From the NCBI GenBank assembly GCA_047921395.1, contig JBLRWH010000017.1, positions 1-38,452 of the forward strand: DNA of 38,452 bases. Reading direction: 5' to 3'. The notes under the pieces are model-generated. The model was not told where the DNA came from, searched no databases, and worked only from the letters and a program-made list of their open reading frames with translations. Position numbers and translations under genes: made by a program. Origin of the DNA: XN24 sp047921395. GTDB lineage: Bacteria; Pseudomonadota; Gammaproteobacteria; Steroidobacterales; XN24. This document shows, in pieces, positions 24,998 to 33,079 of the stretch (position 1 is its first letter; each line of letters starts with the position of its first letter).

Positions 24998-25293
24998 GGA
25001 TTATACGCACGACACGCTCCTCGTAGTCGGCCGTGACCTGGCCGCGGGCGCTCTACAACCATCCCTATATCCATTTCTGGCGCCGCCTCAGCCGCCGCTG
25101 AGGGCGCGTCCGAACAGCGCCACGCAACCCTTTCCTGTCTGCATCAGCACTTCGGCGGCGTGTAGGTTCATGTCGGTATGAACCATACCGTGACCGCGGC
25201 GGTCGAAACGGCGGCCGGAGCAGGAACTTCGCGCCGTTGACCTGGACGGGCCGAAACGGGCATCGGCCATCGCAGCATGCAGGGAGACGCAAT
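24998..25293. other. Intergenic region upstream of the acetolactate-synthase-like gene
   Basis: About 300 bases carry no convincing gene. A small hairpin (CCTCAG/CTGAGG around 25088-25104) and the palindromes at 25165-25189 are visible. AGGGAG at 25281-25286 is the ribosome site of the next gene. Confidence 0.5.
25165..25189. promoter_or_regulatory. Two overlapping palindromes upstream of the acetolactate-synthase-like gene
   Basis: GGTTCAT (25165-25171) pairs with ATGAACC (25178-25184), and GGTATG (25175-25180) pairs with CATACC (25184-25189). Both are perfect and share bases, about 105-130 bases before the GTG start. This is a likely operator or mutually exclusive hairpin. Confidence 0.45.
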
Positions 25294-26862
25294 GTGAACG
25301 CCGCTGGCTTGTTGGTGAAGTGCCTGGAAGAAGAGGGCATCGAATACATCTTCGGGGTGCCCGGAGAAGAGAACGCTGATTTCATGATGGCGCTCGAGCA
25401 ATCGGACAAGATCCGGTTTGTGCTGACGCGGCATGAGCAGGGCGCCGCCTTCATGGCGGAGGTCTATGGACGGTTGACGGGCAATCCGGCCGGCGCGCTC
25501 GGCACGCTGGGTCCCGGGGCGACCAACCTGATCACCGGCGTGGCCAACGCCAACATGGACCACGCGCCCATGCTGGTGCTGACGGGGCAGGGCTCGGTGC
25601 GGCGTTTGCATAAGGAGTCACACCAGGTGATGGACGTGGTCGGCATGTTCGAGCCCGTGACGAAATGGGCGACGAGCATCCGGCATCCCGACACGATTCC
25701 CGAGGTGGTGCGCAAGGCCGTGCGGCTGGCGCGCACCGAAAAGCCCGGCGCGGTCCACATCGAGCTCCCCGAGGATATTGCCAGGCTCCCGACCGCCAAG
25801 GCGCCGATGGCGCCGCGACGCTACCGGCGGGCCGTGATCGATGACAAGGTCGCGGATCGCGCATTCGCCCTGCTGAGGAATGCTGAATCCCCGGTCATAT
25901 TGGCCGGCAACGGCTGCGTGGACATGGACGCCGACTACTGCCTGTACACCATCGGCCTCGGCACGCGCGACCGGATCTCGGCGGCCATCGAACAGTCCGA
26001 CCTCGTCATCACGCTCGGCTTTGACATGGTCGAGTACCACCCGGCCCTCTGGAACCCGGGCCGGGACAAGCGAATCATTCATGCGGATTTTCTGCCGGCG
26101 GAAATCGACGAGCACTATCACCCGGAAGTCGAGCTGATCGGCGACCTCGCGCATACGCTCTGGATGCTCAACGAGCGCGTTGCGGGCGCGGGCGATGCGC
26201 TCCGCTTCGACTTCTCGGACCAGCGCCGCTTGCGCGGGGAAATGTGGGCCGACGTGGCCGAGCACGCGGACGACGACACGGAGGGCTTCATCAGGCCGCA
26301 GAAGGCGCTCTGGGACGCCCGCCAGGCGCTCGGGCCGCACGACGTGCTGCTCTCGGACGTGGGCGCCCACAAGATGTGGATCGCGCGCCATTACCATTGC
26401 CACGAGCCGAATACCTGCCTGATCCCCAATGGCTTCTGTTCCATGGGGTTCGCGTTGCCCGGGGCCATCGCGGCCAGCATGGTGCTCCCGGACAGGCGCA
26501 TCCTCGCCGTTTGCGGTGACGGCGGCTTCCTGATGAACGTGCAGGAAATGGAGACCGCGCGCAGGCTCGGCGTCAACTTCGTCGCGCTGGTCTGGGAGGA
26601 CGGCGGTTATGGCCTGATCGCCTGGAAGCAGGACAACGAGTTCGATCGTCACACGGACCTGGCCTTCGGCAATCCGGACTGGCTGAAGCTCGCGGAGTCC
26701 TTTGGCTGGAACGGGCACCGGGTGGACAACAGCCGCGACCTGCGCGACACGCTGGAGGCTGCATTCAACGAGCCCGGCCCGAGCCTGGTGGTCATGCCGG
26801 TGGACTACCGCGAGAACCAGGTCCTGACACGCAAGCTGGGGTTGATGACATGCAAGGGATGA
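25294..26862 (+). CDS. Acetolactate-synthase-like TPP enzyme with apparent internal deletion
   Basis: This 522-residue product uses GTG 25294 (ribosome site AGGGAG; family-like start VNAAGLLVKCLEEEGIEYIF). The N-terminal TPP domain (RHEQGAAFMAEVYGRLTG with its catalytic Glu) and the C-terminal TPP domain (GDGGFLMNVQEMET and WEDGGYGLIAWKQ) look intact. In the central domain, AGNG runs straight into CVDMDADYCLYTIGLG. Relatives have about 25-35 residues between a GNG and an MGKG at this point, so a deletion between two similar GN/KGC-coding stretches is likely (around 25906-25920). The frame is kept, but the central fold may be damaged. It precedes a broken aldehyde dehydrogenase gene, supporting decay of this pair. 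Confidence 0.75.
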   Translation: MNAAGLLVKCLEEEGIEYIFGVPGEENADFMMALEQSDKIRFVLTRHEQGAAFMAEVYGRLTGNPAGALGTLGPGATNLITGVANANMDHAPMLVLTGQGSVRRLHKESHQVMDVVGMFEPVTKWATSIRHPDTIPEVVRKAVRLARTEKPGAVHIELPEDIARLPTAKAPMAPRRYRRAVIDDKVADRAFALLRNAESPVILAGNGCVDMDADYCLYTIGLGTRDRISAAIEQSDLVITLGFDMVEYHPALWNPGRDKRIIHADFLPAEIDEHYHPEVELIGDLAHTLWMLNERVAGAGDALRFDFSDQRRLRGEMWADVAEHADDDTEGFIRPQKALWDARQALGPHDVLLSDVGAHKMWIARHYHCHEPNTCLIPNGFCSMGFALPGAIAASMVLPDRRILAVCGDGGFLMNVQEMETARRLGVNFVALVWEDGGYGLIAWKQDNEFDRHTDLAFGNPDWLKLAESFGWNGHRVDNSRDLRDTLEAAFNEPGPSLVVMPVDYRENQVLTRKLGLMTCKG

Positions 26863-28200
26863 GTGGCCGGCAGCGCCTGCGGGTCGCCGGCGGGCGCGCC
26901 GCGCACGGCAGCCGCGAAGTGACCGCGCCCTTTGACGGCCAGGTGATCGGGTCCGTCGAGACTGGCGGCGAGGCGCACGTGGAGGATGCGCTGGCAGCGG
27001 CGACCGCGCTGTTCGGCGCGCGCGAACGGTGGCAAGCCGCTCAGCGATTCCCGGGTCGAGGTGGCGCGCGCCATCGACGGGCTGCGCATCTGTATCGAGG
27101 TCCTGCGCAGCAGGCACGGCCGGGTCGTGCCGATGGGCAACACCGGGTTCTCCGCGCACCGGGTCGCGTTCACACAGAGGTTCCCGATCGGCGTGGTGGT
27201 GGCGGTCAGCGCCTTCAACCACCCCCTCAACCTGATCGTTCACCAGGCGGCCGCAGCCCTCGCCGCGGGCTGCCCCGTGATCGTCAAGCCGGCGCAGGAT
27301 ACGCCCCTGTCTGCGTTGGCGTTTGCCGGCATCCTGGCGTAGGCCGGGCTGCCGGAGCATTGGTGCCAGGTGCTGGTGACGGAGGACAACGAGGTGGCGG
27401 AGCGCCTGGTCACGGACCCCCGGGTCGCCTTTTTCAGTTTCATCGGCAGCCCGCGGGTCGGCTGGGCGCTCCGGTCCAGGCTTGCGCCGGGCACACGTTG
27501 CGCCCTCGAGCACGGCGGCGCCGCCCCGGTCATCCTGGCGGACGATTGCGACGAGGATGCAGCACTGGCGGCGGTCCTGAAGGGCGGCTTTTACCATGCC
27601 GGGCAGGTGTGCATCTCTGTGCAGCGCGTGTTCGCGCCCCGGAGCCGGGCGCGGGCGTTTGCACAGGCGCTGGCGGCTGCGGCGGCCAGGCTCCGGGTGG
27701 GCGATCCGACAGACCCGGAGACGGAGGTGGGTCCGCTGATCCGCAAGGGTGAGGTCAAGCGCGTGCATGAATGGGTCGAGGCCGCCATCGCCGGCGGGGC
27801 GGAACGCCTGGCCGGCGGCGACCCGCTGAGCGAGAGCCTCTATCCCTGCACCGTGCTGCTCGAGCCCCCGCCCGGGGCGCGGGTCAGCAGGCAGGAGATT
27901 TTCGGCCCGGTCGTCTGCGTCTACGCCTACGACTCGCTGGAGGAGGCGCTGGCAGCAGCCAACAGCCTGCCGTACGCGTTCCAGGGCGCGGTCTTCACGC
28001 GGGACATCGACACCGCGTTGCGCGTTTTCCAGGGCCTGGACGGTTCCGCGATCATAATCAACGATCACTCGGCCTTCCGGGAAGACGGCATGCCGTTCGC
28101 CGGGCTGCGCGAGTCGGGCCTTGGGGTCGGCGGCCTCCCGCAGAGCATCGAGGACATGAGCATCGACAAGATGCTGGTGGTGCGCTCGGCGGCATTATGA
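26850..28200 (+). pseudogene. Aldehyde dehydrogenase pseudogene
   Basis: The product resembles an NAD-dependent aldehyde dehydrogenase but is broken twice. The N-terminus (VTAPFDGQVIGSVETGGEAH) is in one frame up to about 27020. There, roughly 30 codons are missing and the frame changes to GGKPLSDSRVEVARAIDG. That frame meets an in-frame TAG at 27340-27342 (ILA-stop-AGLPEHWCQVL), where GAG is expected. The rest, 27343-28200, is otherwise intact, with GGFYHAGQVCISVQR (catalytic Cys), EIFGPVV and a normal C-terminus. The 3' end overlaps the ndh start by ATGA, so the intact tail may still matter for ndh translation. Confidence 0.85.
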
Positions 28201-29495
28201 GCATGGCCGACGCGACAACGCGTAACGCGGGCGCGCCGCGAATCGTGGTCCTGGGCGCCGGCTTTGCCGGACTGACCGTTGCGCTCCGCCTGGCCCGCAC
28301 CGGCGCCGACATCGTGGTGGTCGATCGCCACAATTACCACCTCTTCCAGCCGCTGCTCTACCAGGTGGCGACGGCGGCGCTGTCGCCGGCGGATATCGCG
28401 GCGCCCATTCGAGGCATTCTCAGCAAGTACGAGAACATCAACGTACTGCTGGACACCGTGACCGGCGTGGACCGCGAAGCCCGGAGGGTGGAGACGCTCA
28501 GCGGCCGGCACCTGTCGTATGACTACCTCGTCGTGGCGACCGGCGCGACGCACAATTATTTCGGCCGGGAGGACTGGCACGAGATCGCCCCCGGCCTGAA
28601 AACGATCGAGGATTCCACGCGCCTGCGGCGCCGCATCCTGGTCGCCTTCGAACAGGCGGAGATGGAAGAGGATCCGGACAAGCGCGACGCGTTGATGACG
28701 TTCGTCATCGTCGGTGGCGGGCCCACGGGCGTGGAAATGGCGGGCGCGTTGTCCGAGCTCGCGCGCTACACGCTGGCGAAGGATTTCAGGCGGATCGAAC
28801 CGAAGTACACGCGGATCGTGCTGGTGGATGCCAACGACCGCGTCTTGCGGACGTTCCCCGAGGCGCTCTCCGCGCTGGCGCAAACAACGCTCGAGAAGAT
28901 GGGGGTGGAGCTGATGCTCAATGCCCGCGTGGACGGGCTCGACGCATCATGCGTGCGCATCGGCGACCGGACGGTCATGACCCGGACCGTGATCTGGAGC
29001 GCCGGCGTCACGGCGTCACCGGCGGGACAGTGGCTCGGCGTGGCGACCGACCCGTCAGGCCGGGTTCCGGTGGACCCGTTTCTGCAGCTGCCGGGCGACG
29101 ATCGGGTCTACGTGCTGGGCGACCTGGCGGCCCATGCGGCCAGCGACGGGACGCCCACGCCCGGGTTGGCGCCGGCGGCCAAGCAGCAGGGCCAGTACGC
29201 GGCGCGGCACCTGCAGGCCAGGCTGCAAGGCAAGACCATCACGAAGCCGTTCCGGTACCGGAGCCGCGGCCAGCTGGCCACCATCGGCCGCCACTCGGCC
29301 ATCTGCCGTTTCGAGCGGATCAACCTCACGGGCTACGTCGGCTGGTGGACATGGGGCATCGCGCACATCTATTTTCTTATCGGCTTCCGCAACCGCCTGG
29401 CCGTAGCCGCGAACTGGTTCTGGTCCTACCTCACCTTCGGGCGCGGCATCAGGCTCATCACCGGCGACATCCAGCCGCCCGGCGACAAGCGCTGA
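28197..29495 (+). CDS. ndh: Type II NADH:quinone oxidoreductase / NAD(P)/FAD-dependent oxidoreductase
   Basis: This 432-residue flavoprotein has an FAD motif GAGFAG near residue 20, family sequence RHNYHLFQPLLYQVATA, and a NADH motif GGGPTGVEMAG near 180. The C-terminus has YVLGDLAAH and a membrane-binding helix region (YVGWWTWGIAHIYFLIGF). NDH-2 enzymes oxidise NADH and reduce quinone without pumping protons. The start overlaps the stop of the aldehyde dehydrogenase pseudogene as ATGA. It looks intact despite decayed neighbours on both sides. Confidence 0.9.
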   Translation: MSMADATTRNAGAPRIVVLGAGFAGLTVALRLARTGADIVVVDRHNYHLFQPLLYQVATAALSPADIAAPIRGILSKYENINVLLDTVTGVDREARRVETLSGRHLSYDYLVVATGATHNYFGREDWHEIAPGLKTIEDSTRLRRRILVAFEQAEMEEDPDKRDALMTFVIVGGGPTGVEMAGALSELARYTLAKDFRRIEPKYTRIVLVDANDRVLRTFPEALSALAQTTLEKMGVELMLNARVDGLDASCVRIGDRTVMTRTVIWSAGVTASPAGQWLGVATDPSGRVPVDPFLQLPGDDRVYVLGDLAAHAASDGTPTPGLAPAAKQQGQYAARHLQARLQGKTITKPFRYRSRGQLATIGRHSAICRFERINLTGYVGWWTWGIAHIYFLIGFRNRLAVAANWFWSYLTFGRGIRLITGDIQPPGDKR

Positions 29496-29517
29496 GCCGA
29501 ACTGGCGACACGGCGCG

Positions 29518-29830
29518 GCCGGTCTGGATCTGGTCCTGCGGCGAGCCGTAACAGATGGAATCCGTGCCCCACAGGACGTTGTCCTCGCCCACGTAACGAA
29601 ACAGCTTGCCCAGCGCATGCGCCGCCGAGTCGGGATCACGCATGAGGAAGCGCCACGTGGAGCCGAGCTCGGCGTACACGTTGCTGCCTGAGCCAGGCGC
29701 CGTCCGGATTCACGAAGTGACCCTGCACATCGAAAATGAACTCCCTCTTTTCCAGCGCGTCGTCCGCGGCCGCCACCTCCAGGCCGCATCGTCACGACCA
29801 GTGACGGGTCGGCGGAGCGCCCTTGCAGCG
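29518..29830 (-). pseudogene. Shattered amidohydrolase gene
   Basis: Three pieces of an amidohydrolase are recognisable on the minus strand in different frames. They are PSLVVTMRPG (about 29780-29815), EFIFDVQGHFVNPDGAWL (29690-29743) and VYAELGSTWRFLMRDPD through VGEDNVLWGTDS (about 29550-29685). The GTDS segment is near the metal-binding C-terminal part of the family. Large parts between and after these pieces are missing, so this is a remnant. It fills most of the 375-base gap between ndh and the antitoxin gene. Confidence 0.75.
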
Positions 29831-29850
29831 ATGCTTTCCGATACATAAAA

Positions 29851-29865
29851 TCAGATTTAATCTGA
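29851..29865. promoter_or_regulatory. Palindromic operator of the toxin-antitoxin operon
   Basis: TCAGATT-T-AATCTGA is a perfect 7-bp inverted repeat with a 1-base centre, 14 bases before the antitoxin start in an A+T-rich stretch. Phd/YefM-type antitoxins autoregulate by binding such palindromes. Confidence 0.6.
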
Positions 29866-29879
29866 ATTTGATGATTTTG

Positions 29880-30146
29880 ATGCAAAAGATCACCGCTACC
29901 GAGCTGGCGCGCAACCTCCGGGCGGTCCTGGACCGGGTCCGGGAATCGGGCGAAGCCTATATCGTCGAGCGGGGCGGGCAGCCGGTCGTCCAGGTCTCGC
30001 CCACGCCGGGCGTGCAGACCGCCCGGCAGGCGCTGGCCGACCTCTATCGCACTCTGCCCCCCGAGGCGGCCGAAGGCTGGCTGGAAGACGCCCGCCGGGG
30101 TGGCAAGGCGCTCGACGATGAACCCCGCGACCCGTGGGCTTCCTGA
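29880..30146 (+). CDS. Phd/YefM-type antitoxin
   Basis: This 88-residue protein starts MQKITATELARNLRAVLDRV, the typical Phd/YefM DNA-binding N-terminus, followed by EAYIVERGGQPVVQVSP. The C-terminal part (about 50-88) is Ala/Glu/Arg-rich and should wrap the toxin. An in-frame ATG three codons earlier (29871) is equally possible. The gene overlaps the PIN toxin gene by 13 bases, the normal coupling for such pairs. Confidence 0.85.
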   Translation: MQKITATELARNLRAVLDRVRESGEAYIVERGGQPVVQVSPTPGVQTARQALADLYRTLPPEAAEGWLEDARRGGKALDDEPRDPWAS

Positions 30147-30565
30147 TCGATACCTGCATCTGGATCGACGTCGAGCAGGGCCGTCTCGGCCCGGACGACG
30201 TGGCCGCCTTCACGGGGGATGCGCCCGTCTACCTGTCCCCGGTCACGCTGGCCGAGCTGCGCCTGGGCATCGAGATGACCGCCGATCCGGGGGTGCGCCA
30301 GAAGCGCCTGGCGACCTATCGGCGGATGACCCGCAAGCCCCTGCTGCCGATCGACGCCGATACGGCCGACGTGTTCGGCGAACTCGCCGGCCTGCTGGCC
30401 AAGGCCCGCGGCCGTTCCCATCGCACCCGCGTGCAGGACCTCTGGCTGGCCAGCCAGGCGATCCAGCATGGCCTGGGGCTGGTCACGCGGAACCCAGGCG
30501 ACTTCGCCGACATTCCCGGCCTTGACGTGGTCCCCATCGGCGCTCCCGAGCGGCCTCGCCCATAG
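30134..30565 (+). CDS. vapC: VapC-type PIN-domain toxin ribonuclease
   Basis: This 143-residue PIN nuclease has the acidic active-site residues Asp6 (FLIDTCIWID), Glu41 (TLAELRLG), Asp102 (QDLWLASQA) and Asp123 (TRNPGDF). PIN toxins cut RNA, often tRNA or rRNA, when released from the antitoxin. GTG 30134 lies inside the antitoxin gene. The site is complete, so the toxin should be active. The tail ends Pro/Arg-rich. Confidence 0.9.
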   Translation: MGFLIDTCIWIDVEQGRLGPDDVAAFTGDAPVYLSPVTLAELRLGIEMTADPGVRQKRLATYRRMTRKPLLPIDADTADVFGELAGLLAKARGRSHRTRVQDLWLASQAIQHGLGLVTRNPGDFADIPGLDVVPIGAPERPRP

Positions 30566-30572
30566 GTGGCGC

Positions 30573-31850
30573 TCAGGGACCGAGCAACGCCGCCGGGATG
30601 ACGGCGATCCCGTCCTTGCGCCGGTAAGCCTGCGGCCCGGTGTTGATCACCACGGCATCGAGCAGGTCTTTGCCGATCCTTTCGCGCAGCCAGAGCAGGT
30701 GCCGGACGTCGTCCTCATCGACGTTGCGACCCAGCTTGACCTCGACGGCGATAACACGTCGGTCGCTGCGCTCGACAATGAGATCCACCTCGCGGCTTCC
30801 ACCGTGCAAGCGCAGATGCCGCAAGTGCGCTTCGGCAGCCTGGGCATAAACGCGCAGGCTCAGCGTCACCAGCGACTCGAACAGCCGGCCCAGCAGCAGG
30901 CTGCTGCCCGGAATGCGTGGACCGCGCTCGACCCCCTTAAGCAACGCGTCAGCATCGATGCCGAGACTCGCCGTGGCCAGCGCCGGATCGGCCAGGTGAT
31001 GCTTGGGTAACTGGCTGAGCCGGTTCAGGTAGTTCTGCGTCGGAAGCCACGCCGGTACCGGGTCGAGAATCCACAACCGCTCGAGCACCTCGCGCCATGG
31101 CTGGGTTGTGCTGCGGGACGGTTTGTCCTGCTGGCCGCCCGTCGCCGCGTCGCGAATGGTCTCGTAGGACGCCGTGGTTGCCGTGGCCGCGGCGTAGGCG
31201 GCGAGCCAGCGCCGGAGCGTCTCCCGCCGGCGCACCGGGAAGCCCTGTTCCTCGAAGTCGATATCGATGATGCGCTCGAGATAGCCGTCGAGTTGGGCGC
31301 GCAGCGCGCGGCCCCGGTAGGACCGCAATCCCGGGAGCCCCGAGCGGATGATTTCATCGACGTAGTCGTCGAGCCGGAAATCAGTCTTGCCGGAGATGCC
31401 TGCGCCGTCGCCTGCCAGCAGGTCCCCGAGACTGACGCTTGGCGCATCAATGCCACGCTCGGCCAGGGACAGCGGCCGCATGCGCACGGTGACGATCCGG
31501 CCAGCCCCTGAATGCGTTGGGGGCGCCGCCGGGCTCGCCGAGCCGGTCAGCAGGAATTGTCCGGGCGGGCTGCCCTGGTCGACGGCCCGCCGGATTGCAT
31601 CCCAGACCGAAGGTACCCTTTGCCACTCATCGATGAGCAGCGGCGGCGCCCCACCCAGCGCTCGTGCCGGGTCAGCTTCCATGATCGCTCGCTGGGCGGG
31701 GTCATCCAGTTGGTGGATGGTTCTTGCCCGGCGCCTCGCTGTCTCTGTCTTGCCGACGGCCTTCGGACCCTCCAGGGCCAAGGCGGGGAGCTGCGGCAGC
31801 AGCTCGTCGAGCTCCCGGTCGACCACGCGCCGGATGTACTGGCCTTTCAT
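30573..31850 (-). CDS. AAA_14 / DUF4143 ATP-binding protein
   Basis: This 425-residue protein has an N-terminal P-loop domain (Walker A GPKAVGKT at 28-35; Walker B LLIDEWQ around Asp74-Glu75; sensor-like FLLTGSASP). A C-terminal DUF4143 region with a PD-(D/E)XK-like core follows (REVDLIVE and AVEVKLG). The family is common and scattered among bacteria, often near mobile or toxin-like genes. Its role is unknown; a defence or stress role is only a guess. Its end is 8 bases from the vapC stop on the opposite strand. Confidence 0.85.
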   Translation of the reverse strand: MKGQYIRRVVDRELDELLPQLPALALEGPKAVGKTETARRRARTIHQLDDPAQRAIMEADPARALGGAPPLLIDEWQRVPSVWDAIRRAVDQGSPPGQFLLTGSASPAAPPTHSGAGRIVTVRMRPLSLAERGIDAPSVSLGDLLAGDGAGISGKTDFRLDDYVDEIIRSGLPGLRSYRGRALRAQLDGYLERIIDIDFEEQGFPVRRRETLRRWLAAYAAATATTASYETIRDAATGGQQDKPSRSTTQPWREVLERLWILDPVPAWLPTQNYLNRLSQLPKHHLADPALATASLGIDADALLKGVERGPRIPGSSLLLGRLFESLVTLSLRVYAQAAEAHLRHLRLHGGSREVDLIVERSDRRVIAVEVKLGRNVDEDDVRHLLWLRERIGKDLLDAVVINTGPQAYRRKDGIAVIPAALLGP

Positions 31851-31927
31851 GCGTGTCTTTTCCTGCCGCGCTCGGTGGAGATTGCATCGGCAATCAAGAC
31901 GCTACAATACCACTTCGCGCCTCTCTG

Positions 31928-31960
31928 CACTACAGTTACGCACGGCCCTACACTACAGTT
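31928..31960. repeat. Direct repeat upstream of the AAA_14 gene
   Basis: CACTACAGTT occurs at 31928-31937 and 31951-31960, 23 bases apart start to start. A weaker CTACAAT lies at 31902. These sit about 80-110 bases before the ATPase start and could bind a regulator on one DNA face. Confidence 0.4.
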
Positions 31961-31989
31961 CCGCTGGATTCTCCGCCGCAATCCCAGGC

Positions 31990-33045
31990 CTAGCCGGTCT
32001 CTTCGCGCGGGTTGAACTGCTGGCTGAAGATCTGCCAGAAGGCCACGAACAGCACCGCGATCAGCGGGCCGATGACGAAGCCGCTGATCCCGACCATGGC
32101 GATCCCGCCGAGCGTGGACAGCAGCACCATCCAGTCCGGCAGCTTGGTGTCGCGGCCGACCAGGAGTGGCCGCAGCACGTTGTCGGCCAGGCCGATGACC
32201 AGCACGCCGTAGGCGATCAGCACCGTGGCCGAGACCCACTCGCCGGCCGCGTAGAGGTAGATGGCCGCGGGCAGCCAGACGAGGCCCGCGCCGACGGCGG
32301 GGATGAGCGACAGCACCGTCATGACGACCGCCCACAGCAGCGCGGCGGGCAAGCCCAGGATCCAGAAGATCAGCCCGCCCAGCGCGCCCTGGACGGCAGC
32401 CACGACCAGGTTGCCCTTCACGGTGGCCCGCGCGACCTCGGCGAACTTCTGCAACAGCATGCGTTCGCGCTCGTCGCCCAGCGGAATGGCGTGTACGAGT
32501 TTCTGGACGAGCGCGCGCCCATCGCGCAGCAGGAAGAAGGTCACGTAGAGCATGAGCGCCAGCTTGAGGACGAAGCCGAAGGTGCCCTGGCCGACCGCCA
32601 GCGCATTTCGGGCCAGGAACTGGCTCGCCGCCAGTGCCGCGCTGGTGGCTTTCTCGCGCACCGTGCTCATGTCGATATCGAAGCGTTCCAGGAGCGCCTG
32701 CACCGCCGGGAACGCGCTGCGGATGCTGTCGATGAATTTCCCCGGCTGGAGCTCGCCGGACTGGATCTGCTCGAACACCGCCAGGCCCTGCTGCAGGAAA
32801 GACGCCAGCAGGAACAACACCGGCATGACGACCAGCACCACGCATGCCAGCAGGGTGACCAGCGCCGTGACGTTGGGCCGTTCTCCCCAGCGTCGCGTCA
32901 GCCAGACCTGTACGGGATGAAACAGCACCGCGATGATGCTGGCCCACAGGAGCGGCGTGAAAAACGGCCGGAGCAGGACCAGGAACAGCACCGTGACCAG
33001 CGCCAGCAGGATCAGGAACGTGGACTGCTCGAGCTTCTCGCTCAT
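31990..33045 (-). CDS. AI-2E family (PerM/UPF0118) permease
   Basis: This 351-residue membrane protein has about eight helices and the AI-2E family layout. Two N-terminal helices (LALVTVLFLVLLRPFFTPL and an adjacent one) come first, then a central soluble segment (about 105-150) and a C-terminal block with SLIPAVGAGLVWLPAAIYL and ADNVLRPLLVG. The family was named for autoinducer-2 export, but many members have other, mostly ion-related, roles. No quorum-sensing genes are near, so the substrate is open. Confidence 0.88.
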   Translation of the reverse strand: MSEKLEQSTFLILLALVTVLFLVLLRPFFTPLLWASIIAVLFHPVQVWLTRRWGERPNVTALVTLLACVVLVVMPVLFLLASFLQQGLAVFEQIQSGELQPGKFIDSIRSAFPAVQALLERFDIDMSTVREKATSAALAASQFLARNALAVGQGTFGFVLKLALMLYVTFFLLRDGRALVQKLVHAIPLGDERERMLLQKFAEVARATVKGNLVVAAVQGALGGLIFWILGLPAALLWAVVMTVLSLIPAVGAGLVWLPAAIYLYAAGEWVSATVLIAYGVLVIGLADNVLRPLLVGRDTKLPDWMVLLSTLGGIAMVGISGFVIGPLIAVLFVAFWQIFSQQFNPREETG

Positions 33046-33079
33046 GGCGCGATTCCCGGAATGGGCGGTGGAGTTGGCG

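Noticed and set aside
24856..25040. yybP-ykoY manganese riboswitch upstream of the GDT1-family gene
   Set aside because: The conserved pieces of that riboswitch are not visible on the minus strand; the stretch reads as a hydrolase remnant.
25618..28068. A minus-strand open frame of 816 codons opposite the ALS-like and ALDH genes
   Set aside because: Same reason: biased composition without domains, while the plus strand shows clear enzyme families.
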